Assembly: GCA_905221605.1 (NCBI GenBank)
Contig: CAJNDS010002501.1
Span: 802,501 to 866,500 of the forward strand
Length of the DNA: 64,000 bases
From: Symbiodinium natans
Lineage: Eukaryota; Sar; Dinophyceae; Suessiales; Symbiodiniaceae
Direction of reading: 5' to 3'
Shown here: positions 1 to 12,900 of the stretch, in pieces
How positions within the stretch are numbered: the first letter of the stretch is position 1
How the letters are laid out: every line of letters starts with the position of its first letter
Notes under the pieces: generated by a model
What the model was told of the DNA's origin: nothing
What the model saw: only the letters and a program-made list of their open reading frames with translations
Database searches by the model: none
Position numbers and translations under genes: made by a program

Positions 1-144
1 ACCCTAAGGAAACCCCAGAACCCTTTAAACTCTGAGAGACGAGGCGCGAACATTTCCTGGCGCGAAGCCGCCTGTAGATCCGTAAGCTCTCCTTCAGGGT
101 TGCCTCACTTGCAAGAAAAAGCCCCCCCTAAAATCCTAGACCCT

Positions 145-420
145 ATAGGGTTTAGGGTTTGGGGTTTGGGGTGTAGGGTTTAGGGTTTAGGGTTTAGGGT
201 TTGGGGTTTAAGCCCTAAACCCTAAGCCACTCGGGATGCTGGGCAAGCCAGGATTCGTGAACCCCCCCAAGAAGCCCTCAGTCTTCATTGAACATACTCT
301 AAACCCAAAAAGCTAAACCCGAAACCCTAAAACCTAAAACCTAAACCCTAAATCCTAAACCCTAAACCCGAAACCCTAAGTCTTGATGAAACTCCTAAAC
401 CCTAAACAAACTCTAGACCC
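145..420. repeat. Mixed TTTAGGG / CCCTAAA arrays
   Basis: TTTAGGG and TTTGGGG units to 215, then CCCTAAA units at 222-236 and 299-420 with Gly-to-Ala-type single-base variants. Confidence 0.85.
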
Positions 421-756
421 CAAGAATCAACTTCTGGGATGGTCAGGCGCCTGGTGAACTTCAGCTGGCCCTCCTCCCTTTCGTGGAGGCCCATATTCTC
501 AGAGTTTTTTGTGTGTGGGGTTTAGGGTTTAGGGTTGAGGGTTTAGGGTTTAGGGTTTAGGGTTTAGGGGGGTTTAGGGCTTTGGCTTTGTGGATTTGGG
601 TTCTAGGCTTCGGGGTACATTTACAGGAAGCACCGCTGCGCCCAAGTGTGTTCATTTGTTTTTCTCTTGGGATCTCGAAGTATCAGGTAGATGGGTACAT
701 GGACCCGTGCAGGGTTCGGGTTTGGGGTTTAGGGTTTAAGGGCTGCTTCCGCAGAC

Positions 757-836
757 CCTAAACCCTAAACCCCAAACCCTAAACCCTAAACCCTAAACCC
801 TAAGCCCTAAGCCCTAAACCCTAAACCCTAAACTCT
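757..836 (-). repeat. CCCTAAA array before the first ankyrin exon
   Basis: About eleven CCCTAAA or variant units, ending 58 bases before the exon at 895. Confidence 0.85.
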
Positions 837-894
837 ATTGGTGCGAGATTTGGCCCTGAGCCTCGACGTCGCTGCTGTTTAGTTCGGTGCGAAG

Positions 895-985
895 GCATCG
901 AAGCAAGATATCGCCGAGCTCCTGCTGGCTTGCCACGAAGAGGACGTGGATCACGTGGAGAACATCCTCCACAGGCATCCGGGCA
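895..985 (+). CDS. Exon: linker before ankyrin repeats
   Basis: After a GAAG acceptor the frame reads ASKQDIAELLLACHEED and ends near ENILHRHPG. It resembles the segment ASAKQVDDFIAAAEH...EEILHRW in the complete ankyrin gene at 49647-50686, so the N-terminal ubiquitin-like module of this gene probably lies upstream of the window. Flanked by CCCTAAA on its left. The right boundary is approximate. Confidence 0.5.
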
Positions 986-3900
986 CATTAAACCCCGACA
1001 CCCCAAACCCCAGAACCCTGAACCCTTACAGCAGAAGCCCTTGAACCTTAAGCTCTTAAACGCTAAACTCTTAGACCCTTAGCCCTCGAGATCCTTAAAC
1101 TCTTAGTCGCTAAGCCCTTAGACCCTTAGACCCTTCGACCCTTAGTCGCTAAACCCTTAGACCCTTAGACCCTGAGAACCTTAGACGCTTAGACCCTTAG
1201 ACCCTTAGACCCTTGGACCCTTAGACCCTTAGACCCCTTAGACCCTTAGTCGCTAAACCCTTAGACTCTTAGACCCTTAGACGCTTAGACCCCTTAGACC
1301 CTTGGACCCTTGGACCCTTGCACCCTTAGACCCTTAGACCTTAGACCTTGAACCCTACATCTCTACACCCTTACACCCTACACCGATTTTCCACTCGTCC
1401 ACTTGTGGCATGGACCTTCAGGCCCCAAAATCCTGATCTCAGCAACGACCCTTGGACTCACCAAGCTGAGGGGGTCGAAGTTGTTTAGGGTTGAGGGTAA
1501 GAAGTTTTTGTTTTGGGGTTGAGGGTAAGAAGTTTTTGTTTTCGGGTTGAGGGTAAGAAGTTTTGTTTTGGGGTTTAGGGTAAGAAGTATTGTTTTGGGG
1601 TTTAGGGTCTAGGGCTTAGGATTTCGAGCTTCTCACTGTGCCTGGGTCCTCTGCACATTCCTATCTTCCCAGTCCCAAGTACACACGGCAAGCATGGTCA
1701 CCCTAAACCCTAAACCCATAACCCTAAACCCTAAACCCTAAACCCTAAATCCTAAACCCTAAACCCTTAACCACTTCACGCTTGCTTCGCCGCCATCCTG
1801 TCCCGCGGATTGTAAGGTTGCTGCTTGCTTTGGTATGAGACAATCCCATGGCCAAGTAAAGTTGAAACCTCGTGCTTGTATGTAGGGTTTAGGGTCTAGG
1901 GTTTTCGGGTTTAGGGCTTTTGGGTTACAGTGCAGTGAGGACAGGGGCTTGACAGCTCTGGTTGCTGCAACCGAAGTCGGCAGCGTCGCCATCGCCACTC
2001 TGCTTCTGGAGGACGGCTATGGCTTGATTGCTGCAACATCTAAGCCGCACAGACGCCCAGTAGTATCCTAGTTCCCTCTTTGAGGCTTTGGTTCCTCTAT
2101 AAGCCACTCTGAACCATAAAGAAAAAGGCTTCTGGACACCCTTCTGCTTTAAAGGTTGCTAGGGCAACTTAGACATTCAAGGTTCATCGTGCTCGGGTTT
2201 TTGTGGGTACTATAGGGGTCTGACTGCTAGGTACTCGTAGTATTCCCCCATGATCCCTACACAATCATCATCCGGGTGCAAGTTTCAGCGCAAGTCACCT
2301 TGTGGCCCTTCGGGGTCTCTACAGATAGGATTGAGTGCATGGATAACGCTGTGTTTGGCAAAAGGCGTCTACAGAGCGACAGTGACTACGCTGCATGTTG
2401 TCCCGCAAGCTAATATGGGGGTCGGAAAATTTCTCATAGTTCTTCCTAATTATGCTATAAGAAGCCCCCCTGTCGCCCCCCCCCCAAAAAAAAAAAGAAA
2501 ACAATATTCTACTTATTAAGGCCCCTAAACCCTAAACCCCACACCCCAAGCCCCAAACCCCAAACCCCAAAACCCCATTCTACTCATTAAGGCCCCTACT
2601 GGTACGCTGTTTGCGGGAAGGCCGGGGCCGACAAAAATCTTGCCGACAGCTTCGGCGCCACCGCGCTCTCCGTCGCGTGCGAAGGGCGATTCGTGCAGGT
2701 CAGGCCGCGGGGTTTAGGGTTTAGGGTTTAGGGTTTAGGGTTTAGGGTTTAGGGTTTAGGGTTAGGGTTTAGGGTTTAACATAGGGGGGTCGGAATAATT
2801 ACTAATCATATTCCCTTAGGGGCCCTTTCTGATTATATTATCATAACCCCCCAAAACCCTATTCGAACCATTCAGGCCCCCTCTATTAACGAAACTGCAG
2901 TCCACGAGTTTCTTCATGTATCCTATCCACATGCATTCTAGTCTGCCTGCCCCCCCCCCCAAAAAAAAATATAAATATAAATAAATAAATATCTATATAT
3001 ATATATATACATTTACATATATATATATATATGTATATATATGGTATTTGCGAGAGCCCGTGCCCTACATGGCGCTGGAGGGGGTCCTGCAAGCCTGTCT
3101 TCATGCGGTCTTGCCCGCGTTGAGTTTATGTGAGCCGAAGTACGACAGGGAAGTCCGTGTGGCGTTGGAGGCATAGCATAATGACTGCTCATCCCAGCGC
3201 ATTCATCATGTCGCTCGCTCACTTCTTGGCTGTTGAGTTGTTCTTTGGATTTTATGTTATAATCCCCCCCCCCCAACCCAAAACCTTCAACAATAACCCC
3301 GGAACCCTGAACCCTAAAACCGCCCAAGCCTTAAGCCCTAAACCCTAAACCCTAAATCCTAAATCCTAAACCCTAAACCCATTCAGTGTCAGTCTATTCA
3401 GCATTTCAACAGGTCGCCCGCCTCCTGCTGGCAGCCCATGCCGACGTAAACAAGGCGAAGCCTCAAAGAAGTCCTTGCAAGTATAGCGTTTAGGGTTTAG
3501 GGCAGAGGGTTGAGGGTATAGGGTTTAGGGTTTAGGGTTTAGGGCTTTGGGTTTAGGGTTTAGGGTTTAGGGTCTAGGGCTGAGGTGGCTGGCGTGTTGA
3601 GCTTAGAGAGTCACGGATCATACCATGAGCACGCCGCATGCTGGGCATGAAGTAGCTTACATGTAGATGTATGTGTGTATATACACATCTGTACCACTAG
3701 CTTAAGAACCCTCTGTATAATATATTCTTCCAAAAAAGGAAAACACAGGGATTATTGCTTGTCGTTTTTTATTATTTTTTTTTTTTTTTTTTAATTGGGT
3801 TTTCTTAGGCAATTAGTCGATATTCATTCGGAGCCATTTTCGTCATGGTGCAGGGCTGATTCACAGATTTGCGGCAACTTCGTCTACTCAAGCCACTGCC

Positions 3901-6900
3901 AGCAATCAACGACAGCCCTCCTTCACATGCGCTAAACCCTAGACCCTAGACCCTAGACCCTAGACCCTCGACCCTAGACCCTAGACCCTAGACCCTAGAC
4001 CCTGAAACCTAAACCCTAGACCCCAAACCCAAAACCCTGCTAAACCCTAAACCCTAAACCCTAGACCCTAGACCCTAAACCCTAGATCCTAAACCCTAAG
4101 CCGGCAACCGATTGCAGGCCAAACTCCAGGGCGAAGCCCCTTTGCTGACTGCGTGCCGCACGGGCATGGACAGCATTGTCCACCTCCTTCTGCAAGCCAT
4201 GGCCAATCTGGACCAGGCCACTGTTCAGGGTTTTGTTGGGGTTTAGGGTTTAGGGTGTAGGGTGTAGGGTTTAGGGTTTAGGGCTGGTCGTTCAACCCTT
4301 AGAACTCCCACTTAGTCCAAAAGAGCGTGAATTCCACAGGCTCCTGCTTGGCCGTGGCCTGCCCAGAGCCCCATGCCGTAGACGAACGTTAAGCTGCTTA
4401 GTTTGCAGGAGTGTGCAAGCTTAACCTCTGCATTCCTTGGCAAAAATAGGGTCACGGTTGGGTCACGGTTGGTCTGGCGATCGCAGGCAAATGACAACGG
4501 CGAAAGCCCACTCTACCATGCCGCGAAGCAAGGCCTGGGTTTAGGGTTTGAGGCTTGAGGTTTAGGGGGGTTTATGGCTTCGGGCTGGGGCTGCCATTGG
4601 CTGCCATAGCAGAGTTTAGGGGTTCAGGATTTCACCATGTAGGGATTCACCTAGGCACTTGTTTTTCACGTCAAGGTTTCTCGTTGCAGCCATTTCTGTT
4701 TGGTAAAGATATAGGTGCCAGCCAGAACCTCATTCCAGGGTAGGGGAACCCTCGTCAACCGGAACGTAAAGGAGGGAGAAGGTTCCTTTGGACATTTAAG
4801 CCAGCCGACAAGAGGTCACGTGGAGTGTGCCCGCATTCTGCTGGAAGCTGGCGCCCTCACGGATCATTGCAGCTGCAATGGAAGGAATTCGGGTGGCACG
4901 CCCCTCTTCATAGCTCCTCGGACGAGGTTCGGGATCCCCTACTATAGGTTGTCGGAATGATGAGTAATAGTATTCTCTTAGGGCCCCTTTATTTTTATAC
5001 TATAAGAACCTCCAAAACCCTACTCCAGTTATTCAGGCCCCTATATTGCACCCCTCACCCCCCCTCACCCCCCCTCACCCCCCTCACCCCCGGCCGCGGC
5101 GCCTTGAACTTAGGCTTCCGTCTGCGGCAACTTGAGCGTACTCCAGCTGCTCCTGCGATTCAGAGCAGATACGGAGCAGGCCACTGATGCTGGCAGCACC
5201 CCTCTAGGACCTGGGCTCACAAGGGCCTTAGAAGCTCATGAAGCTTCAGTTCAGGGCGTAGTCTACGGGCCTTCAGAATTAGAATAGGTGTTTACATTTT
5301 TTTTTTGGGGGGGGGGGGGGGGGCTTTTTGGAGTATAACTAGAAGGGGGCCATAGGGGAATACTATTTGTAGTTCTTCCGACCCCTACATTCTCAGATCT
5401 GTAGAGACTGTAGTTGGAAGATTGGACTTCCGGAGCTGTGGACAAGGGCTTAGGGATTAGGGTTTAGGGTTTAGGGTTCAGGGTTTAAGGTTTAGGGTTT
5501 AGGAAGATTCTCTCGCAACTGCCTTCCCTGCGCTCAAGGAGTTGCTTTTGACACCAACCGCCTGGACATGGCACTTTGTCTGTGATATCGGACTAGCATT
5601 ATTTGGTTAGGAATCCCCCAAAAGATGAGGGGATAATCCATCTGTTCCCATATACCTAATAGTTGGTATTTCTTGTGTGGGTTCTTTAGCAAGTTCTAGC
5701 GGAGGTCGAAATAGTCAAAACATCAGTACTGACAGGAAGACGAAGAAGTTCAAGGACAGCATTTGCAAACAAGAGCCTACTCTGGTTGAACGAAACCCAG
5801 GTGCGTGGCATAGTTGTCGCACGTCCCACTTATCCAATGAACAAGTTGACTGTTACGTCGGCTGATGGTCGGCTGGCCGGGCAGACAGCAACCGATTTTC
5901 GATGTTTGTGGTGGGTTCCAGATACATGATCCGTTGCCCTGCCTGGCAGGGCCACAAACCACGAACAAATGGGATTGTTCGGACCATGTCTGCGGTGTTC
6001 CGGTAGCTGTCCTTCATTCTTCGGACGCAGGTGTACCGGTTGCTGTACCTGTTTTGCTTCGAAGTCCTTGAGACCTCGCTAACCCTATCTCATCCTATCT
6101 CTCAATCGCCGCTTCGATCTCTTGTTCTCGACTTCCGGACAGCAGCTGAGGCAACTATCTTGTTGGAACATGGAGCTGGCAAGAAGATGACTGGGTCAGC
6201 CGACATCATTCTGGACTTTGCAGCGTGGTTTCGCCCAGAGGAGCAACTCCTTCAACTTCCTCAGCCAAACGCCGCGACGTGTTTACCATTCCTCTAGGAA
6301 GCGATTCTGAAAGGAATCCCTTTGTACCAAACAAAACATCGTCCTAAAACCAGCAAAACAACCTCTTTCGGAAGCTGCCAAGTCGGAGCATGCCCAAAGT
6401 CGCCATATCTTTCTGCCACACAACCAAGTTCCGTAATGCATGATGGGTCCTGTCCTTGGGCGCCAGGACTACGGACCATTTTAGATCAGGGTCCCAAGAA
6501 GGGGACGATCATGGCACATCATCGTACTCGCATCTCCGAAGTCTCTATGCCCCAAACCCTAAACCCTGAACCCTAAACCCTGAACCCTGAACCCCAAACC
6601 CTAAACCCTAAACCCTAAACCCCAATCCCTAAACCCCAAACCCCAACAACCCCAACCCTAAAACTCGTTGCGGCTCATCGCTCAGCAGGATCGCCTGCTG
6701 TGTGCGGCAGCGCGGACAGGGCACCTCCAAGTCTGCCTCTTACTTGAGGGTTTAGGGTTTAGGGCTAGGGTTTAGGGTTTGGGGTTTAGGGTTTAGGGTT
6801 TAGGGTTGGGGGTGTTTTAGGGTTTGGGTTTAAATGGGGTCTAGGGTTTAGGGCTTAGGATTTCGGGCACTATTTCAGGGCCCTGGTTAGGAAGAAGACT

Positions 6901-9900
6901 ATGGTTGTACATGAAAGAAGAGTTCCACTTGTCCTCTCTTACGGCATGGGACGGTGCACCCGAAACCCTAAACCCTAAACCCTGAACCCTAAACCCTAAA
7001 CCCTAAAACCTAAAGCACGCTGTTGTAAGTTTCTCTTCGCACGCCCATTAGAAGTAGGACTGGAGCGTGTCTTTTTCGGACCGAGAGCCAAACTTGATTC
7101 ATGCCTTCGTTCCTTCATGGGGTTTAGACCCTAAACCCTAAACCCTAAACCCTAAACCCTAAACCCTAAGCCCTAAACCCTAAACCTAAACCCTAAACCC
7201 TAAACCCTTAGGGTTTGGGGTCCCGGTTATCAGGGAACCCTACTATTTGGGGTCTATAGTCGGGATGCTTCCACTGCAGGAATCAGACTGGGTTTAGAAT
7301 TTCTGCCTGCAGATGAAGTCAGCCGAGGTGGCCTCACGCCTACTGGAGGCCCATGCAGATGCCTGGATCGCACGCGATGGTTTAGGGTTCCCCTACTACC
7401 CCCCTCTTTTGTACTCCCTGGGTTCCCCCCCATAATTAAGGCCATTTAGGGTGAATTAGGCTGAATCAAGGTTATTTAAGGGGGAACCTAGGGGGGGGTG
7501 CGTATAGACGGGGGTAGTAGGGAATACTCGTGATGGATGTTTGGGCAAAACTCTCATGCTGGGCATGGAAGAGCTCACTTTGCTGGAGGGTCGGTCCTCT
7601 TGGGCATACTTGGGGGGCTATGCCTATTCTGGAAACTACCACACGGCAGGGAGATTTGAATTTCAGGTTGGGTCTCTACACCCGATTCCCGTTTCGGTAT
7701 GAGGATGCAGAGGACAGAGGATGCATAAGAGCCAAGGACATTGATGCCTTCGACCCGCGATTTGAAGAAGGGCCCCTGACTGAAGCCTGTGCGTATGGTC
7801 GTCTGGACATGGTCCACATGCTGCTACAGGCTTGGGTTGAGGGTTGAGGGTTGAGGGTTGAGGGCTGAGGGCTGAGGGTTGAGGGCTGAGGGCTGAGGGG
7901 TGAGGGTTTAGGGTTCAGGGTTCAGGGTTCAGGGTTCAGGGTTGAGGGTTGAGGGGTGAGGGTTGAGGGTTGAGGGTTCAGGGTTCAGGGTTCAGGGTTC
8001 AGGGTTCAGGGTTCAGGGTTGAGGGTTGGGGGGTTGACAAAGGGGACGCATCCTTCGGGCCAATTAGCCGAACCGAACACGGACGAGGAATCCAGGCAAA
8101 GATAGCAACGACAGATGGGCATGCCGAGAACAGGGGTATTCCGTGACTATACCAAAAAGTGCTGTACTCCTTCTTGGTTTAGGAACTCCTGTCTTGAGCG
8201 TCATGGCTCTCTCCACTCGGGGGTTTAGGGTGCGGGGCTCAGGGCCAAGAGAGACGACAACGATTGGTGCTGCATCCACGATAGCATTTCCAACGCATTC
8301 GGTCCTCCAACAGGAATTGGCCGGTGCTGGGCCGCCCGAACTTCTCTGGCAAGAGAAGCCCTAAACACCCCCAAACCCGAAACCCTAAACCCGAAACCCT
8401 AAACCCGAAACCCTGCACCCGTTAGTTTTGGGGTTGCGTCTGTTCGGGTCCACTCTGCAGTGCAGTCTAGCCGAGTCGAGCCCTCAACTGCAAAGATCTA
8501 CAAAGGAGGGTGATCTAGATTTTGGCACTTGTGTCAGCCCAAACACTGAAGCAACATACGATTAGAACCGAAGCTGCAAGAAGGGCACCCCAAGCATGCA
8601 TTTCTCAGTATCTCGTGTCTTGAACCCACTTGCTCCCCTGAGGCACGCGCTGATGTCAATGGAAGAGCCGAAGTCTCAGGCCTTTACGCCGTGCCTGGGA
8701 ATCCCTTTAGCAACAGTCTTCGAGATGATGGCTTACAAATTATGGGGTTTGGGGATGGAAGTCTGTCAAGCCTCAGCCACGACCCAGGCGTGCCAGTATG
8801 GCCACTTGGAAGTGGCGCGGCTGATGATTGAGGCACGCGCCAACGTCCAGCAGTGCACCCTTGACGGAATGGACTCCCTCATCGAGGCTTGTCGAGGTGG
8901 CTACCTGGAGGCAGCGGTAGATGAAATTTCGATTCGCCCCCCCCTCCCCCCAAAGCTCCTGCCCCGTCTCAAAAAAGGCTATTCAGTAAATTCAATATTA
9001 CAGGCTCTGAGTCGCAATGGACGAGAGATGCCCAAGTGCCCTAGCCCAAAAGCCCTGTGCCCAAACTCCTCCACTTTTAATTTCCAACCCTGCAATGCCA
9101 GTATGTAGTACGTACCCGTAGTCCGTACCCTCACTTTCTTTTTCAAAGCCCCAAATGAACACAAGAGAGACAGCCTGTTCATTCTTAGGTTTCTGGGTGG
9201 GCCACCTAGAGCAGACATCCTAGCCCTGGAGTTTAGGATTTAGGATTTCCCTAAACCACTAACCCCAAAATCCCAAACCCTATAACTAATTCCGCAGGTG
9301 GTGCACCTGCTACTGGAGGCTCGCTCCCGGATTGGGGGAGCCTTGGTCCCTCACAGAGATCTTTTAACAAGAAAGAGCAACAACTTCAGGGTCGGTTCAG
9401 GGTCTTGGGTTAGGCTTTAGGGTGTTACCCTTTTATTCCTAGGTCTGTCTCCAGGTCCTTTCTTCAGACGTCCCTAGACCTAAGCCCTGTGGACCCTAAG
9501 CCCACGCAGCAGCCGGGAATTTGGCGAAACCCGCAGCCCAAGAAGATCCGCAATTCCTAGCGTGAACAACTCCTCCACCCACAGGTTTTGGAGCTCAGGG
9601 TTCAGCAATCAGGGTTTAGGGTTAGGGTTCAGGGTTTCGGGTTTCGGGTTTAGGGTTTAGGGCTCAGGGTGAAAGCAAGCTTGATCAAGATCCTGCGACC
9701 AAGCCAAGATATGGCCGTCTATGGCGAGACGCCGCTCTCAGAAGCCTCCCGATACGGTCACCAGGCAGGCCCTTGGTATATTCTTCATACTCTTTTGCCT
9801 CTATCGGTTGCAGAGGATCCTGTCTAGGAGGCATCAAACCCTAAACCCTAAGCCCTAAACCCCAAACCCCAAACCCCAAACCCCAAACCCTAAACCCTAA

Positions 9901-12900
9901 ACCCCAAACCCTAAACCCTAAACCCTAAACCCCAACCTCCTAGCCCTTTTAAACTGCGGACCTAGGCCATGCCGAGGTGGTCCGGCTGCTGCTGGGCAGA
10001 GGTGGGGTAAGACAGGGAGGGAGCCGAAGAGCAGACGTCAGAGGATCGGTTTAGAGTTTAGGGTTTGGGGTTTAGGGTTTGGGGTTTAGGGTTTGGGGTT
10101 TAGGGTTTGGGGTTTAGGGTTTAGGGTTTAGGGTTTAGGGTTTGGGGTTTAGGGTTGGGGTTCAGGGTTCTTACGCAGGGGAAGGGAAGAATTCCTCTTC
10201 TGGGATGCCCCTGACATGCTCCTTATGCCTCGGGTTTTTGGAAAAGGCGTTTTTTTTTTTTTTTTTTTCCAGCTCACTGGGCAACCTAACCTGTAGCTGC
10301 TCACATAGTTGCATGGCGCTCAGCCTGTGATCTGCATTGCGAGTCGGACAGTGCCACAAGAGATCCGCAAAAGGTCGGGGCATGACCGACATGTTGGAAA
10401 CTTCGATGATGGACCCTAAACCCTAAACCCTAAACCCTAAACCCCAAACCCTAAACCCTAAACCCCAAACCCCAAACCCCAAACCCTAAACCCTGAACCC
10501 TAAGACCCTAAGACCCTAAAACTCGAAACAGCAAGGTGCCCCGGTGGACGGTGCCCCGGTGAAGCCTCCTCTGGCCGCTGCGGCTGGCTGGGGACACGTG
10601 GAGGCAGGGAGTAAACTCATGCCATCTGAGCCCTGCAGCCAAGAACATAGGGTTTAGGGTTTAGGGTTTGGGGTTTAGGGTTTAGGGTTTAGGGTTCAGC
10701 AGCTGAATTCCAAACACCACTGTCCTGGGGCTTCGTCGATTCGTGGGCTTCGGGCTTAGGGTTTAGGGTACCACACATGTTGCAACCTCGCTCTTGGCAG
10801 GTGCTCCGACTATTGCTGGAGGCACGAGCTCAGGCACGGCTCGTCCTTGCCGGGAACACCTCTCGGCTCTTGCTTGAGGAGCGCCTATCTTGAGTTACCC
10901 ACAATGGGGTCATGCAATATCCTTACTTCGGTCCAGCTTTTGAGCTCAGGCTCAGCCAAGAATGAGCTTGGTGCGCAGGTGGATGCGGTTCTTCCCGGCG
11001 ACGCGGGCGAGACGGCCCTCTCGGAGTCATCGCGCTACGGCCACGGCCTTGCGACCCGCGTGTTGCTCGAGGCAGTGGGGGGTTTTGCTCCGTGCAGGAC
11101 ATCGGGCTTCAGTACTTACATCGCTGGTGTTTCGAAGCTTTGCCGAGAGGTTGGATTTGGGAGTGAGACTCCGCACAACAAACCCCCTTGCAGTCCCCCA
11201 AGATCCCAGAAAGGCATTCAGGGCCCCCGAAGCCGACTTGAGCAGCCAGGCGGGCGCCAGCGTCGACGCCCACGGAGCTCTTCTTGCAGCCTCGGGGTAT
11301 GGGCACCTGGAGGTTGTCTCCCTATTGCTGGCGGCCCGTGCGCAGGCTGGGGCCTCCCAAAATCGTTGAAGCTCAAGGCCTCTGCGTTCGTCCCTCTAAG
11401 CCGAAGGGCCCAAGGCCACAAATAATAAGGTCTTTGGGTTCCAAAACAGATGAAAAGAGCTTAGGTAATGGGGTCTTGGGCCCTTAGGGTAAGTTTCCTT
11501 TTCCATGGGCGCATTCCGTGACGTCTGCCTCAGGAGTGTAACCCTGTTTACCCAGCCTCATCAAGCGGGCTTCTGTGTTAAGCCTGCTGGCAGGGTTTCA
11601 GAGCATCTGAAGCTCCAGCCTCTTGGTAGATCTTGGTAGCCCTATTGCCTACAAGCGGCTTCTTATGGCACCACGTAACTTGTATCTCCAAAGAACCCTG
11701 TTTGGGGTCTCTGGTCCACAGTCTCCACCGCAATGCCACCAACGACTCGTAAGCGCCAGAGCGCGGCTGAAGACCTCAAAGTTGAGCCCCAACCCCAACT
11801 GAAAGGCATAACTAAGCCTTGTAGAGTTGTACCCGTGGATATCTTACCTTTCCTCTCCTGAAAACCCCAAATCCTAAACCCTACACCCTACACCCTACAC
11901 CCTAAACCCTAAACCCTAACCCCTAAACCCTAAACCCTAAACCCTAAACCCTAAACCCTAAACCCTCAAGCTCCTTCTGCTGCTCTGCGCAGGTGGGCCT
12001 GCAAGATGAGTCGGGAGATACGGCCCTGGCTGTGGCCGCGCGGCACGAGCACCTGGAGGTGGTCCGCTGCCTCGTTTGGGCCGGCGGGTAAAAAGATGTC
12101 CAGCACGCGCATAGGGTTTAGGGTTTAGGGTTTAGGGTTTAGGGTGTAGGGTGTAGGGTGTTTAGGGTTTAGGGTGTTTAGGGTTTAGGGTTTGTTGGGT
12201 TTAGGGTTTAGGGTTTTTCGAGTTTAGGCTTTAGGGTTTTTCGGGTTTAGGCTCTAGGTTTTAGGGTGCGCATGTGAGCGGGGAGGTTTTGCTTTTCTTT
12301 ATGTAGATAAAAGCCCTAGACCCTACCAAGACCCTACTACGAACCAGTTTGGAGTTGTAGGGCGGACGTGTGTCTCAGATACCTGCATGACATCGTGGGC
12401 ATCGTGCACTGCGATGTGAAGCCGGACAATCTCCTCCTACGCCGGGCCTTAACCTTCCGGGTTTAGGGTTCAGGGTTTAGGGTTTCTCTAGGGGATGAGG
12501 GAATTTGGGGTGCACAAAAATAGTATCCCTCAAAAAGGCTAAGATGTGGGGGCATGTAAGGTGCAAAACTCTTCGTTCCCTGCTACGAGCTGCGCAAGTA
12601 GCTTTGCAACCATGGGGCAAACGCAGGCTTGCTCAGAGTTTGCAGTAAGACGGTTTCAATTGGTATGGTTTGAATTGGTATCGTTTTTCAGGGGCCCTTT
12701 TGTCTGCAAAGGCTGAAACCTCAAGCCCTGCGCCCTAAATCGCGCACCAACCGGTTCGGACTCTCTTGCTCAGCTTTTTGTGCTGCTTAGGATCGAGGGA
12801 GTCCTAGCGAAGTGGGAGGAAAGCAGGGCCACACATGGCCGACGCTTGGTTTACACTTTTCAAAGTCAAAGACCCCTAAGCAAGTGGCCCATATCAGGCA

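Larger units (their letters stand above)
4921..6145. other. Gene-poor stretch with M2 elements and low-complexity tracts
   Basis: It holds two M2 element copies (about 4940-5046 and 5325-5394), a CCCCTCA tract at 5048-5090, a poly-T/poly-G run at 5298-5323 and a TTTAGGG array at 5452-5505. A weak ankyrin-like start (TDAGSTPLG) at about 5184-5213 is too short to call. Confidence 0.5.

Noticed and set aside
5184-5213. Ankyrin start TDAGSTPLG
   Set aside because: Only about nine residues, no helix following and no phase link.
6195-6297. Similarity of 6195-6250 (ILDFAAWFRPEEQ) to 59155-59210 (IMDFACWFKLGN)
   Set aside because: About 40 bases of partial identity, possibly an old dispersed repeat; too short to assign as a gene or element.
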